From positions 12,265,501-12,329,500 of the forward strand of contig NC_087258.1 of assembly GCF_037042905.1 (NCBI RefSeq): DNA of 64,000 nucleotides. Direction: 5' to 3'. The stretch comes from Lytechinus pictus. Taxonomy: Eukaryota; Echinodermata; Echinoidea; Temnopleuroida; Toxopneustidae. The notes beneath the pieces are model-generated. The model saw nothing but the letters and a program-made list of their open reading frames with translations, searched no databases and was not told the origin of the DNA. A program made the translations under genes and the position numbers. Shown here piece after piece: positions 55,735 to 64,000 of this stretch; within the stretch, counting starts at the first letter, position 1; every line of letters starts with the position of its first letter.

Positions 55735-56084
55735 TGATTGATCTGCGCACGCGCATTAACCGGCATAATGTCGTGAAGCAACGATTGACGTCACCGTTCG
55801 ATCCGACGACCAAATTTTTTTTTTTGCTGATTGACAGGTATTATGTGTAAAGATTTGTAACTAAGTAGACAAGTTTAGAAAAATAATGATGTTTGAATTT
55901 ATTGATGATATGAACAAAGATGAGTTTGCTAGTGAAATGCTATGCTAGTCGTCGCGTTCTTCACGTCGTCTTACGACGTTAGTTATTTCGGTCCCATCTA
56001 TTTTCTTTTGTGTTGGCTAGTGAGCTGTAAACTAAAGTAAGATTCGATTCTAACGTAGTTTCTTGTTTCTATTTATTTATTCAG
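55735..56084 (+). promoter_or_regulatory. Probable promoter / 5' region of the four-TM gene
   Basis: CpG density rises here (TGCGCACGCGC, CGTCGCGTTC, CGTCGTCTTACGACG) relative to flanks. A TGACGTCA site lies at 55786-55793. A donor-like AAA|GTAAGA at 56036-56037 and the acceptor-like TTTATTCAG ending at 56084 suggest a 5' UTR exon, but that intron would be only 48 bases. The 5' structure is therefore uncertain. Confidence 0.4.
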
Positions 56085-56110
56085 ATACCGGGAAATTCTT
56101 GGATGCAAAG

Positions 56111-56184
56111 ATGTGGTGGTACTCACTACCCCACAGTGTTTATCATCTCATCAGATGGTTCCCTAAAAGCAACAGACTGAAGAT
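56111..56184 (+). CDS. Four-TM gene, coding exon 1
   Basis: 24 codons plus two bases, ending AAG AT|gtaagt (phase 2). It encodes the short pre-TM1 segment with HLIRWFPKSNRLK. Confidence 0.75.
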
Positions 56185-59100
56185 GTAAGTCGTGTGTCTT
56201 GATTTGACTTTTTGAGTTGAATTGAGAATGAGATCCTCAGACCTCACTGATAATATTGTCTTGACAGTGGCACTGCACTGTCTTGATGGAAATTAAAATT
56301 TCAAGAAGATTTTCATTTTTCAATCTCTTTTTTTCTTAATACAGAAAAAAAATCATTAAAAGACTTCATTTTACTTAAAGAACCAACTTATATGATGAAT
56401 AATTGCATTGGAAACAGGCAGTGTAGAAAATCAAGCATTTGTCCCCCAAAACGAGAAAATAAGCCAAACATTGCCAATCATTGCCAACCTTATTTGCCAC
56501 ACAGGGAATAATAACAGAGAACAAGGTTATATCATAACTTTGTTCATTGAATTAGTGGCCATGACACTAACGTTAAATCACACACAGCTCAGCCTCAGAG
56601 TCGTATTCACTGTCATTGTGTTATATAAAAAAAAATTGCAGGAGTATGGTGGGCATAAAAGACATGGAGATATTCTATTTTTTGTTGTTTTTCTTTTTAA
56701 TTTGTTAATAACGATAGTGACAACACTATAATAAATAGATTGTTAATCAACAATAATTCAGATGCAGTGATCGAGGTTAGTATACTAACCTCGCAATACG
56801 TGTGAGTGATCGAGGTCAACAGGATTAGGTCTACCTCACCATGCTCACCTCGTAAGATGATGATGATGATGAAGAGTTAGAAAAGGCTTGAATGTACAAA
56901 AACAAAAGAACTGTTAAATTTTGGTGAAGATGATAGATGCAATTTAGGAAAAATTTAAAACTTGTCTCTTATATATTAACAGTAGTTACAGTCATTTACA
57001 ATTTTATCCAGGGTATTATGGGGAATCTCTGCATGTAGTGCACAACACACATTTAAAAATACATTAAAATATTACTTTTGTAACCAAAAATACTTCTTTC
57101 CATATAGTTGTGATTTATTTTTCATTAGTAACTTGGGGATCTTTTTTTTATTCACAAGAGCCAGGGTTGGGGTCAATTACTTTCTTCAATCACATTTACG
57201 TTATTGAAGAAATGCTCAATTCCAATTACTTTTCAATTAAATTACATTTTTTCAATTACAATTACTTTTGTCAATTACAATGTCAATGGCTTTCTATAAG
57301 TCATAAATAAAATCAATTTGTATTTGGTATGTACACACATACTAGCACCACCAATTTCAGCATAGTTCTAAGTTACAGAGAAACTGACAAGATGAAGGCT
57401 TAGGTTGAAGAGCACAGATTCTGCCTATTACACTCTTGATGCTGAAGCAGTTGGCATGAAAAAGGTCATGAAATTAAATCCTAAATTAAGAAAGTTTATT
57501 GTAAAATGATTAAATGTACGGTAACTAAAAGAAATTGACAGTAATTGAAGTCAATTACATTTTTTTTATCACAATTACTTTCCCTTTAAAAATTTCAAAA
57601 AGAATTAAAATTACAATTACTCGAAAAGAATGTAATTAATTACGTAATTGATCAATTACCTCGTAATTGAGCCCAACCCTGACAAGAGCGCTGAAAAAAT
57701 GTAATTTTGAGCATTTTTAAGGCCCTCTATTGTTGAAAGTAATATTACAAGAAAATTGTCATTCAACAATCTCTATTTTTAATTTATAATAATTCAATTT
57801 ACTTCAGAGCCAAGTAATGTGATGAAAAGTTGTACTGGAAACTAATGGTTTAAAAAAATCAAGCATTTGCCCCCCCCCCCCAAGAACAAGAGAAATAATA
57901 AGCCAAACATTACCAACCTCAGTTATTCCCCACACAGGGAGTCTTAACAGAGAACAAGCTTATATGATAACCTTGTTCATTGAATGAGTGGGTATTAGTT
58001 ACCAAGCAATGCTAGTCTTAATAATGTACATGTACAAGCCTTGATTTACTTATTTTAGATGCCAACACGTCCTTATTATGAAGATTTTAGAATCCAAAGA
58101 TAGCAACGAGGCAGAGAGCAATGTACATAAACATTTATTACCCAGCACAATGCCTCATGGGTGTTGTATTTAAAATGTCCAAATTTAGTTCCGAACTCAT
58201 CCTTTCATCCTGATGATTTATGAAGAAAAAATGAATGTATATAATATCCCTCATAAGGCTTATATATTATGTTTCCTTTCCTTTCATTTTTACACAGCCG
58301 TATAGTGATCTTTCTGTTTGCGTTTGCCTTGCTGATTCCACAGTTCTTTGTGCTAACCACGTGAGTATTTCCAGTTGTTCCTGAAATAGATTGTCACCAT
58401 TTTCCCATGATGTAGAGCATAAATGTTTAGGATCATTATTATGCTTGGTAAAATACTGCTCTTCAGTTTTAATACAAATAGTCTTTGAATACATCCTGGG
58501 GAAAAATTGTTTAAAATTGAGAAATTAAATCATCCACAGATCAAACGAGAGAGTAAAGTCATTGTTCCTTTCACTTTTTCATTCATCAAATCTGTACATC
58601 AATGAAAATTATTATTATTTTGAAATGTTGTATTATTGAAGTTCAATGGAAAATTGCTCTCTAGGGTTCACAAATGTTTCAGATTAAGTGAGGGTTTATT
58701 TCTTGAGTATAGTGATTGGCGTGACTCTATCATGTATTAATTTATTATTTTATTGTTCCATATGTGTATTTATTCCTCCATGATTACCTCTCCAAGAGTG
58801 ATAAACAGGTCACATGGGGTATGCATTTTCAGACAAATGTATACAGTCAGGCCCTGTTGATTTAATCCAGATGTGCAAAATATCAAATTCTCAAGGATTT
58901 TCAGTCATTCTCTACAACTTTAAACTGGCAACCCTGGGGAGCATTTTTCATGAAACAAATAGTTGGTGATTTCAACTGATTGTTGTAAGCTACTAGAATC
59001 CTTGCATATGATTGGCCGGGAGCGAAATAGAGGAAATCACTGACGAAACTCTTCATGAAATGCTTCCCTGGATAAGCCCCAGGGGGTAAGCATCAAACCT

Positions 59101-62100
59101 GCTATTTAAACAAAAAAATAGAAATGGTGTTGTCTATGCTTGTCTTTGATTTGAAAATTTTGTTGTCTTCAATTGTCTTTATAAACAGAGAACGCTCTTC
59201 GAGGTACTGTGGCCAGCATCTTTTTGATATGCTGATTGTGTCCATCGTGTTCTCATTCTGTATGACAGGTAGGCTATGTAAGATCTCCTTTCATAAAGCC
59301 AAGCGCAAGTTTACGGGTGACCTCAAGAAAGACTGGTGACCCTTTTTTGTGCTAAATGATATTCCTATATAGCTGCCTTAGCACCTAAGAACATGTTCCA
59401 GTTGTGCGTGACTTTACAAACCTGGGGGGTCTTTCACAAAGAAGTGTGACTTAAAGTCAGTGCTGACATGCACATAATATGTAACATGCAATCTTATTAA
59501 TTAATATGCTGTACTAGCGCATCCTCTTAGCATGATTCGACCAATGCGGTGGCGCCTTTTATACCACACGCACCTGGACTCTAAGGGGGTGTTGCGAGAA
59601 ACTTGCAATTGATCGCAAGTCATTTCAGGTCCACAAATCAATTGAAAGTCATGCATTTCATTGCAAATTTGCAATTGATTGATGGTCTGCTTCCTGCATT
59701 AACAAATATAAATTGATTTGGTTTAGTTGGAAATTGATCTATCACTTGTTAATTTTCATCTGAAATTGCGATTGATAGCAAGTATTTTCTTGCAACACTC
59801 CCTTAATTCTTTGTGAAACAACCCCCTGGTGGCTGTTTCATAAAGCTTTTCGAAAGTTACGAGTGACTTCAAGAACTGGTGATCCTTTCTTGTGGTAAGT
59901 AATATAAATACAGAATTTTCATCAATGTTGATTTAGAGCCTAAGAAAGGATCACCAGTCGTTCTTAAAGTTGCTTGTAACTTATGAACAGCTTTATGAAG
60001 CACCGACCTGTTCTTTCAAATCCAATGTATCATTTTTTGTATTTTGTTTCAGAAAATTATGTATTTAAATGTTTACTTTGATATTTATTTCTCTCTATGT
60101 TTATTGTACATTATCTCTTTGTGATAAAAAAAGTATGGGTCTATTAATATGAGCCATTATTACTATTTCCCGGCAGGTTTTGTGGTGCTATTCTCCATAA
60201 TGGACCCTGTCCCGTTCGAGGTGAAGCTGATTTTCCACATCTTTGGAGGCTTGTCCTTCCTGGTTGGACTCGTACTCACAATCTTCACGTCATTGGCTGT
60301 TGAATGTGTGAGTATATAAACCCATGCCATGGAGCTACTCCGAATGGAAGATTGGTTGATATTCACTTGGTTCACAAGCAGTTGGTCTATTTCTCAGATA
60401 GTGTTTTACCACATGGACTAAACCTATTGGTCCGTATTCTGAAGTCAGGTTTAACTTAGACCACGGTCTAAGTTGGTGCTAAAATTATGGGGAGCCAAAA
60501 ATTCAAAAATTCTGTTTATATTGTATATATCTTATATTTATTGTTTTGTTTCCTTTTGTTTTTATAATGAAGAAAAATGCTTCAGTTATCATTCCCAGAC
60601 AATTATGAACAGTTTGGGTGTTGTATGTAATATATTGGATGTGTACTGTTAGGGCTTTTTGCCCCAATTGGCTCTTCATACTTAAACCACAACTTTAAAC
60701 CAGGGTTTAATTTAAGCCTGAGTTCAGAATACGGGCCATTCGGTCTATATCCTGTCAATTTGGTCTACACTACACTTGGTCTAAAATCCCAACTAGTCTA
60801 ATTCTCATTTATTCCAATTGCCAGTTGGTCTCATTCCCAATTTAATTTGTCTAGTTATTTGTTATGTTGTCAAATGAGAATATGTTTCATTAAAAAGTAC
60901 TAACCATATAGATTAAGTAGGCTTATAGTTCTAACCATATAGACTAATACCTCGGTCACATTTGCTCTACGGAGAGCCGAAAACAGCCGCTTTAATATTT
61001 TTCCTTTTTAGTTGTACCAGCTACATAAAGGTGGTTTGTATAAAAATGAATAAAACGGCTGTTTTCGACTCGCCATACGGCCGCCGTAGAGCAAATGCGA
61101 CCGAGGTATAAGTGATGTTGAGCCCAAAGATTGGTATCACCTAACTAAAAATTAGACCAAATTGGAAATGAGCGTTGTGGCAAAGAGGCCAAATGGTTGA
61201 TATAAAACTGGTTGTACACAAAGTAGGATTAGACCATGTAGTATGAGACCGAAAAGAACTCAGACTAATTGCTTATTAAGTGTCGTGGTGTAGCGGTTCT
61301 GACTCTCGCCTTGTAATCAGAGGGTCGTGTGTTCGAATCCCACCATGGCCTAGCGTCCTTTGGCAAGGCGTTAATCCACACTTTGCCACTCTCCACCCAG
61401 GTGTTAAATGGGTACCCGGTAGGATATGAAAGCCTATAATATGTAGTATGCCTAGCAATTGAGTCTTGGAACTCTTGTTGGAATGCTCCCCAGGGAGTGG
61501 AGAAGGTGCATACATTGTATGCGGGCATGCAAGGATCCGATGACCGGGGTAATAATATGTCTGTAAAGCGCTTAGAGACGTTGTTCCGATGTATTAAGCG
61601 CTATATTATAAATGCAGAATATTATTATTATTATAGACCAATTGGCATGAGTTACAAGCAATTGTAATATTTCTAAAGTGAAGCATTTCAAACTTAATTT
61701 AGAAGGCTGGGTGCAACAAGGAAAAATTGCATGTGGCCTATGCTTGTCATATTAATTGTTGATTAAAGCTCTCAACACAAACACCTTTGGACCCTGTGTT
61801 ATTCATGAAACAGCTCATCAACATTTATTTACTGTGTAAACAAATCTTGGAAAAGTAGTGTACTTTTTATTTTTCTTCTTTTTATCACCCAGAGAACAAA
61901 CACAGTTGAGCTCTATTACTTCTCGTTAGCTTCAGCTATTTTGAGCATGATTACAGCAGGTAAGATTGTTCTCATTATTTATTTTATATTTATTCATCTA
62001 TGTTTTCACTAAATAATTGATTAATTAATTAGCTAATTGATTTTTATTTATCTACTCATTTTTTACTTTTTATCTCGCCTCACCTGAACAAAGTTCAGCA

Positions 62101-63570
62101 GAGACCTAGTGATCAATTTTGGTCTGTTAGTCTGTTACAAAAATGTTGATTTTTTTTTGTTCATCTTGCTCTCATTTCTTTCTTTCTGTGTCAATTATGT
62201 TCATACTTGGTACATACGATCCTTGGGTAATACCACATGAGAGCCCATGAGGATAATTGGGTCAAAGGTCATCTAGGGGTCAAAAGGTCAAATGATATGA
62301 GGTCATGTCCATCCTCCTTTTTTCAAGTTTCTATTCAACTTGCTCTCATTTCTTGATTTCTTCATCAATTGTGTTTATACTTGGTATAAATAATCCTTGG
62401 ACAATACCACATGCTTGTTCATAAGGATGATAAGGTGAAAGGTCATCTCAGGGACAAAAGATCATATTATATACTTTATTGATCGCAAAATCAGCCGAGA
62501 CTAGTGGTTTTGCGAACCACCTTGTTGTTTTGTTTATTTATCTATTCATCTATTTTTGTTATAATAGTGATAATATACACCACTTACACAGCACTTAATG
62601 CAATGATTCTAAGCGCTGCATACTACCTGGCTTTATCATGGCTACCCTGATGACACGCTCGAGCATTCAAGGAATTTCTTCCTACCAGGTACCAATTTAC
62701 TACACCCGGATGGAGAGTGGCATATGTAGATAAACACCTCCCTCAAAGGACCTGCATGCTGCGGTGGTATTTGAACCCCTGACTTTTAAATTCAGAGTCC
62801 AGAGAATTGTCCCGGGGGGGCCACTTCCATTGACGAGTGGATACCATGCGCGACCATGGGGTCTCGAAAAGCACCCTAAACACGTAATTTCCATATTCTT
62901 AAAATGCACCCCTTAACAAGTATTGGCGTCTGAAACCCTACCCTTAACAATTATTGGAAACAAAACGATACTCCTGACAAGTATTCCCTGAAATGAACCC
63001 TAAACAAGTACAGCGATACGGTCACGCGGGTCCGTCGGTCGTCGGTTTTACCTTTACACACCATTTGGTTTAGTACGGCCCCACCTTCCACACCTCGCGC
63101 AAATCGGACTCTAAACACGTAGTGTTGGGGCAAAAAGGACATCCTTTATAAAACATTTTAATTTTGTTTTATCATCCCCGCACATTTGACCCTAAACACG
63201 TAGCTTTTCTAGCGAAATAGATACCCTTTTTTCATTATTTTTGTGTTTTTGACACCCTTATCACGCTACGTATGTAACATGCCCTATCTTTAAAAAGACA
63301 TCCTTTTTACGTGTTTTTTTGGTCGAGCATGGTATCCACTCGTCAATGTAAGTGGCCCCCCTGGGAGAATTGTCCACTGAGCTTCAACACCTCTTCATGT
63401 TACTATGACACTTTATTGTTTTATTATTTTCTTTCTCAGTGTTTGTGATTCTAATGCTACCCTTCTGGATTATCAACTATTTTTATCCTGGATCTGTGCT
63501 GAATCGCAAACAACGAACTGGGATCTGCTATGAACCAGCCAACTGCTGCTCATGTGTCTGGCATATCTAA
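56111..63570 (+). CDS. Four-transmembrane protein gene, six coding exons, 181 aa, family unidentified
   Basis: Exons 56111-56184, 58298-58360, 59189-59268, 60177-60307, 61893-61959 and 63440-63570 have GT-AG borders and keep one open frame to TAA. The protein starts MWWYSLPHSVYHLIRWFP. Hydrophobic spans lie at about residues 26-45 (IVIFLFAFALLIPQFFVL), 59-80, 91-113 (IFGGLSFLVGLVLTIF) and 126-152, indicating four membrane helices. The basic N-terminus is probably cytosolic. The C-terminal tail has a Cys cluster (YEPANCCSC) suitable for palmitoylation. Size and topology resemble MARVEL-type and other small tetraspan proteins, but I see no diagnostic motif, so no name is given. The ATG is the first in-frame Met after the 56084 acceptor; reading straight upstream meets an in-frame TAG. 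The existence of the gene is well supported; its function is unknown. Confidence 0.85.
56300..56590 (+). repeat. Direct repeat in intron 1 (copy 1; copy 2 at about 57740-58015)
   Basis: TCAAGCATTTG.CCCCC, AATAAGCCAAACATT, CACACAGGGA and CAGAGAACAAG..TATAT, followed by TTGTTCATTGAAT, appear in the same order in both places with moderate divergence. This is an old duplication inside the intron, with a hAT MITE now lying between the copies. Confidence 0.65.
57162..57681. mobile_element. 520-bp hAT-like MITE with 8-bp target duplication ACAAGAGC
   Basis: The ends CAGGGTTGGGGTCAATTAC and GTAATTGAGCCCAACCCTG are inverted. ACAAGAGC flanks the element exactly on both sides (57154-57161 and 57682-57689). 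Eight-base duplications and CAGGG ends define hAT-group insertions. The interior repeats CAATTACAATTAC words and is non-coding. Confidence 0.85.
57740..58015 (+). repeat. Direct repeat in intron 1 (copy 2)
   Basis: Diverged second copy of the segment at about 56300-56590. Confidence 0.65.
58298..58360 (+). CDS. Four-TM gene, coding exon 2 (TM1)
   Basis: Acceptor 'tttttacacag', donor 'CCAC|gtgagt'. 63 bases encode IRIVIFLFAFALLIPQFFVL, the first membrane helix. Confidence 0.85.
58934..59071. mobile_element. Degenerate MITE (ggagcattt..catgaa type)
   Basis: GGGGAGCATTTTTCATGAAA at the left and TTCATGAAATGCTTCCCTGG at the right are inverted. It is related in style to the gagcgtttcat family. 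Confidence 0.5.
59189..59268 (+). CDS. Four-TM gene, coding exon 3 (TM2)
   Basis: Acceptor 'ctttataaacag', donor 'ACAG|gtaggc'. It encodes ERSSRYCGQHLF and MLIVSIVFSFCMT. Confidence 0.85.
59581..59806. mobile_element. MITE 'taagggggtgttgcgag', nested in another inverted repeat
   Basis: TAAGGGGGTGTTGCGAGAAA and TTTTCTTGCAACACTCCCTTA are inverted, with GCAATTGAT and AATTGCGATTGATAGCAAG inside. The flanking sequence (GGGTCTTTCACAAAGAA to the left, TTCTTTGTGAAACAACCCCC to the right) is itself an inverted repeat, so this element landed in an older one. A diverged head of the same family appears at about 63933-64000. Confidence 0.65.
59831..60009. mobile_element. MITE 'gtttcataaagct', second copy
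   Basis: GGCTGTTTCATAAAGCTTTT and AAGAACTGGTGATCCTTTCT, mirrored by AGAAAGGATCACCAGTCGTT and AACAGCTTTATGAAGCA. Same family as 35290-35460. Confidence 0.65.
60177..60307 (+). CDS. Four-TM gene, coding exon 4 (end of TM2 and TM3)
   Basis: Acceptor 'ttcccggcag', donor 'TGT|gtgagt'. It encodes FVVLFSIMDPVPFEVKLIFH and GGLSFLVGLVLTIFTSLAVE. Confidence 0.9.
60429..60739. mobile_element. Inverted-repeat element 'ggtccgtattctgaagtcaggtttaa'
   Basis: GGTCCGTATTCTGAAGTCAG at the left and CTGAGTTCAGAATACGGGCC at the right are inverted, with GGTTTAA/TTAAACC blocks inside. Intronic and non-coding. Confidence 0.65.
60949..61089. mobile_element. 140-bp MITE 'tacctcggtcacatttgctctacgg'
   Basis: TACCTCGGTCACATTTGCTC and GAGCAAATGCGACCGAGGTA are inverted, with GCCGAAAACAGCCG mirrored by CGGCTGTTTTCGAC. 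Confidence 0.75.
61280..61634 (+). mobile_element. tRNA-derived SINE (complete-looking)
   Basis: The head is GTGTCGTGGTGTAGCGGTTC with B-box TGTTCGAATCCCACC. The body has TCCTTTGGCAAGGC, CTCCACCCAGGTGTTAAATG, GGTACCCGGTAGGA and CCCCAGGGAGTGGAGA. The tail region is GTAAAGCGCTTAGAGACG and ends in (ATT)n. Same family as 13977-14287. It sits in intron 4 of the four-TM gene. The two minus-strand open frames here are translations of the SINE. Confidence 0.85.
61893..61959 (+). CDS. Four-TM gene, coding exon 5 (TM4 start)
   Basis: Acceptor 'ttatcacccag', donor 'GCAG|gtaaga'. It encodes RTNTVELYYFSLASAILSMI and TA. Confidence 0.85.
62159..62466 (+). repeat. Two-copy tandem repeat, about 180 bp period
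   Basis: CTTGCTCTCATTTCTT, ATACTTGGTA.A, ATCCTTGG..AATACCACATG and AAAGGTCATCT recur in order about 180 bases apart, with moderate divergence. It lies in intron 5. Confidence 0.7.
62566..63385 (-). mobile_element. tRNA-derived SINE split by a hAT-like insertion
   Basis: Read on the minus strand, the tRNA-like head (GAGGTGTTGAAGCTCAGTGG, then CTGGACTCTGAATTTAAAAG and GGGTTCAAATACCACC) is interrupted by the element at 62811-63365. The body and tail continue to 62566 (AATTGGTACCTGGTAGGAAG, GCGCTTAGAATCATTGC). It is close in body to the SINE at 43786. Confidence 0.7.
62811..63365. mobile_element. 555-bp hAT-like non-autonomous element with 8-bp target duplication AGAATTGT
   Basis: The ends CCCGGGGGGGCCACTTCCAT and AAGTGGCCCCCCTGGG are inverted and continue with TTGACGAGTGGATACCATGC facing GCATGGTATCCACTCGTCAA. 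AGAATTGT is duplicated exactly at 62803-62810 and 63366-63373. The interior repeats 'accctaaacacgta' motifs. The older copy is at 38535-39280. It lies 74 bases before exon 6. Confidence 0.9.
63440..63570 (+). CDS. Four-TM gene, last coding exon (TM4 end and Cys-rich tail)
   Basis: Acceptor 'ttattttctttctcag'. It encodes VFVILMLPFWIINYFYPG, then RKQRTGICYEPANCCSCVWH and I, with TAA at 63568-63570. Confidence 0.9.
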
Positions 63571-64000
63571 CTTCACTGAGGAACAGCAACTTCTTTGTTC
63601 ACATGACGGCAGATATTCATGATGTCACGCTATTCAACAAGTTTGTCTGCACACATGACGAGTAAATTGTCATGATTGTCACTACACAAATCATTGTAGA
63701 CTGTGCATTCAGACCCTTTTAATAGCTTGAATGAAGGGTTTGCACAGCAGACTAGATGACACCCCCCCCAGAACAATAGATTCGCCAGTTAAATCTACGC
63801 CAGGGAATACAAGTTTACCAATTGATTATCTATGGCTGATTTCTACGATCGATTGCATTAATGTCAGCTGCATAATCGCTAACTGCACTTTGTGTTACAG
63901 GACCAAATTAAAGGGGGAAGGCTAATGGAGTGTTGCTAGACAATTGCAATCAATGACAAATCTTTTTGACATTCCTAGATCATTTATATGACTTGCAATT
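63571..64000 (+). other. 3' UTR / downstream sequence of the four-TM gene
   Basis: No AATAAA is seen before the window ends, so the transcript probably continues. A diverged head of the 'gtgttgc' MITE (GGAGTGTTGCTAGACAATTG) begins at about 63929 and runs off the edge. Confidence 0.45.

Overview
This is eukaryotic (metazoan) nuclear DNA. It is AT-rich and gene-sparse, its genes have GT-AG introns, and it is full of short non-autonomous transposons, tRNA-derived SINEs and microsatellites. The mixture of 'tttcataaagct' inverted-repeat elements, SINE heads ending in ATT repeats, Penelope-like debris and a 3CxxC zinc-finger gene suggests a marine invertebrate deuterostome, most likely an echinoderm such as a sea urchin. 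That assignment is inference from style; no marker gene fixes it.

Three loci can be supported as protein genes. (1) At the left edge, plus strand, the last exon (184-337) of an otherwise unseen gene encodes a short Cys/His cluster. A Penelope-like fragment carrying a hammerhead-ribozyme-like motif lies in its probable 3' UTR. (2) A minus-strand gene (8566-11508, possibly with an upstream exon at about 15.0-15.3 kb) encodes a 206-residue protein with all three CxxC pairs of the 3CxxC zinc finger found in receptor-transporting proteins. It has a Thr/Pro-rich tail and no obvious C-terminal membrane anchor. (3) A plus-strand six-exon gene (56111-63570) encodes a 181-residue protein with four predicted membrane segments. 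Every splice junction keeps frame, a CRE-containing CpG-richer region lies upstream, and the introns are packed with repeats. A tRNA-Arg(TCT) gene (55465-55537, minus) sits just upstream. Weaker coding candidates lie at 47.47-48.04 kb and 49.1-50.0 kb.

Layout: 0-3 kb is the end of gene 1 and its flank; 3-8.5 kb is mostly unassigned; 8.5-15.4 kb is the 3CxxC gene with MITEs in its introns; 15.4-18.5 kb is unassigned. From 18.68 to 26.25 kb a non-coding unit of about 3.78 kb is present twice in tandem, nearly identical. From 26 to 47 kb there is no recognised gene, but there are many inverted-repeat elements, including a 1.8-kb foldback element, a 60-bp minisatellite, LINE remnants and SINEs. 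From 47 to 50 kb there are uncertain exons beside a cluster of palindromic regulator-like sites. From 51.3 to 53.0 kb there is an ATC microsatellite and then an irregular satellite built on a GCGAAGCGCGAGC core. From 55.4 kb to the end are the tRNA and the four-TM gene.

No multi-gene system such as a defence island or biosynthetic cluster is visible. The most unusual content is the hammerhead-like motif, the GCGAAGCGCGAGC satellite, the foldback element, the nested insertions with readable target duplications, and the 3CxxC gene.
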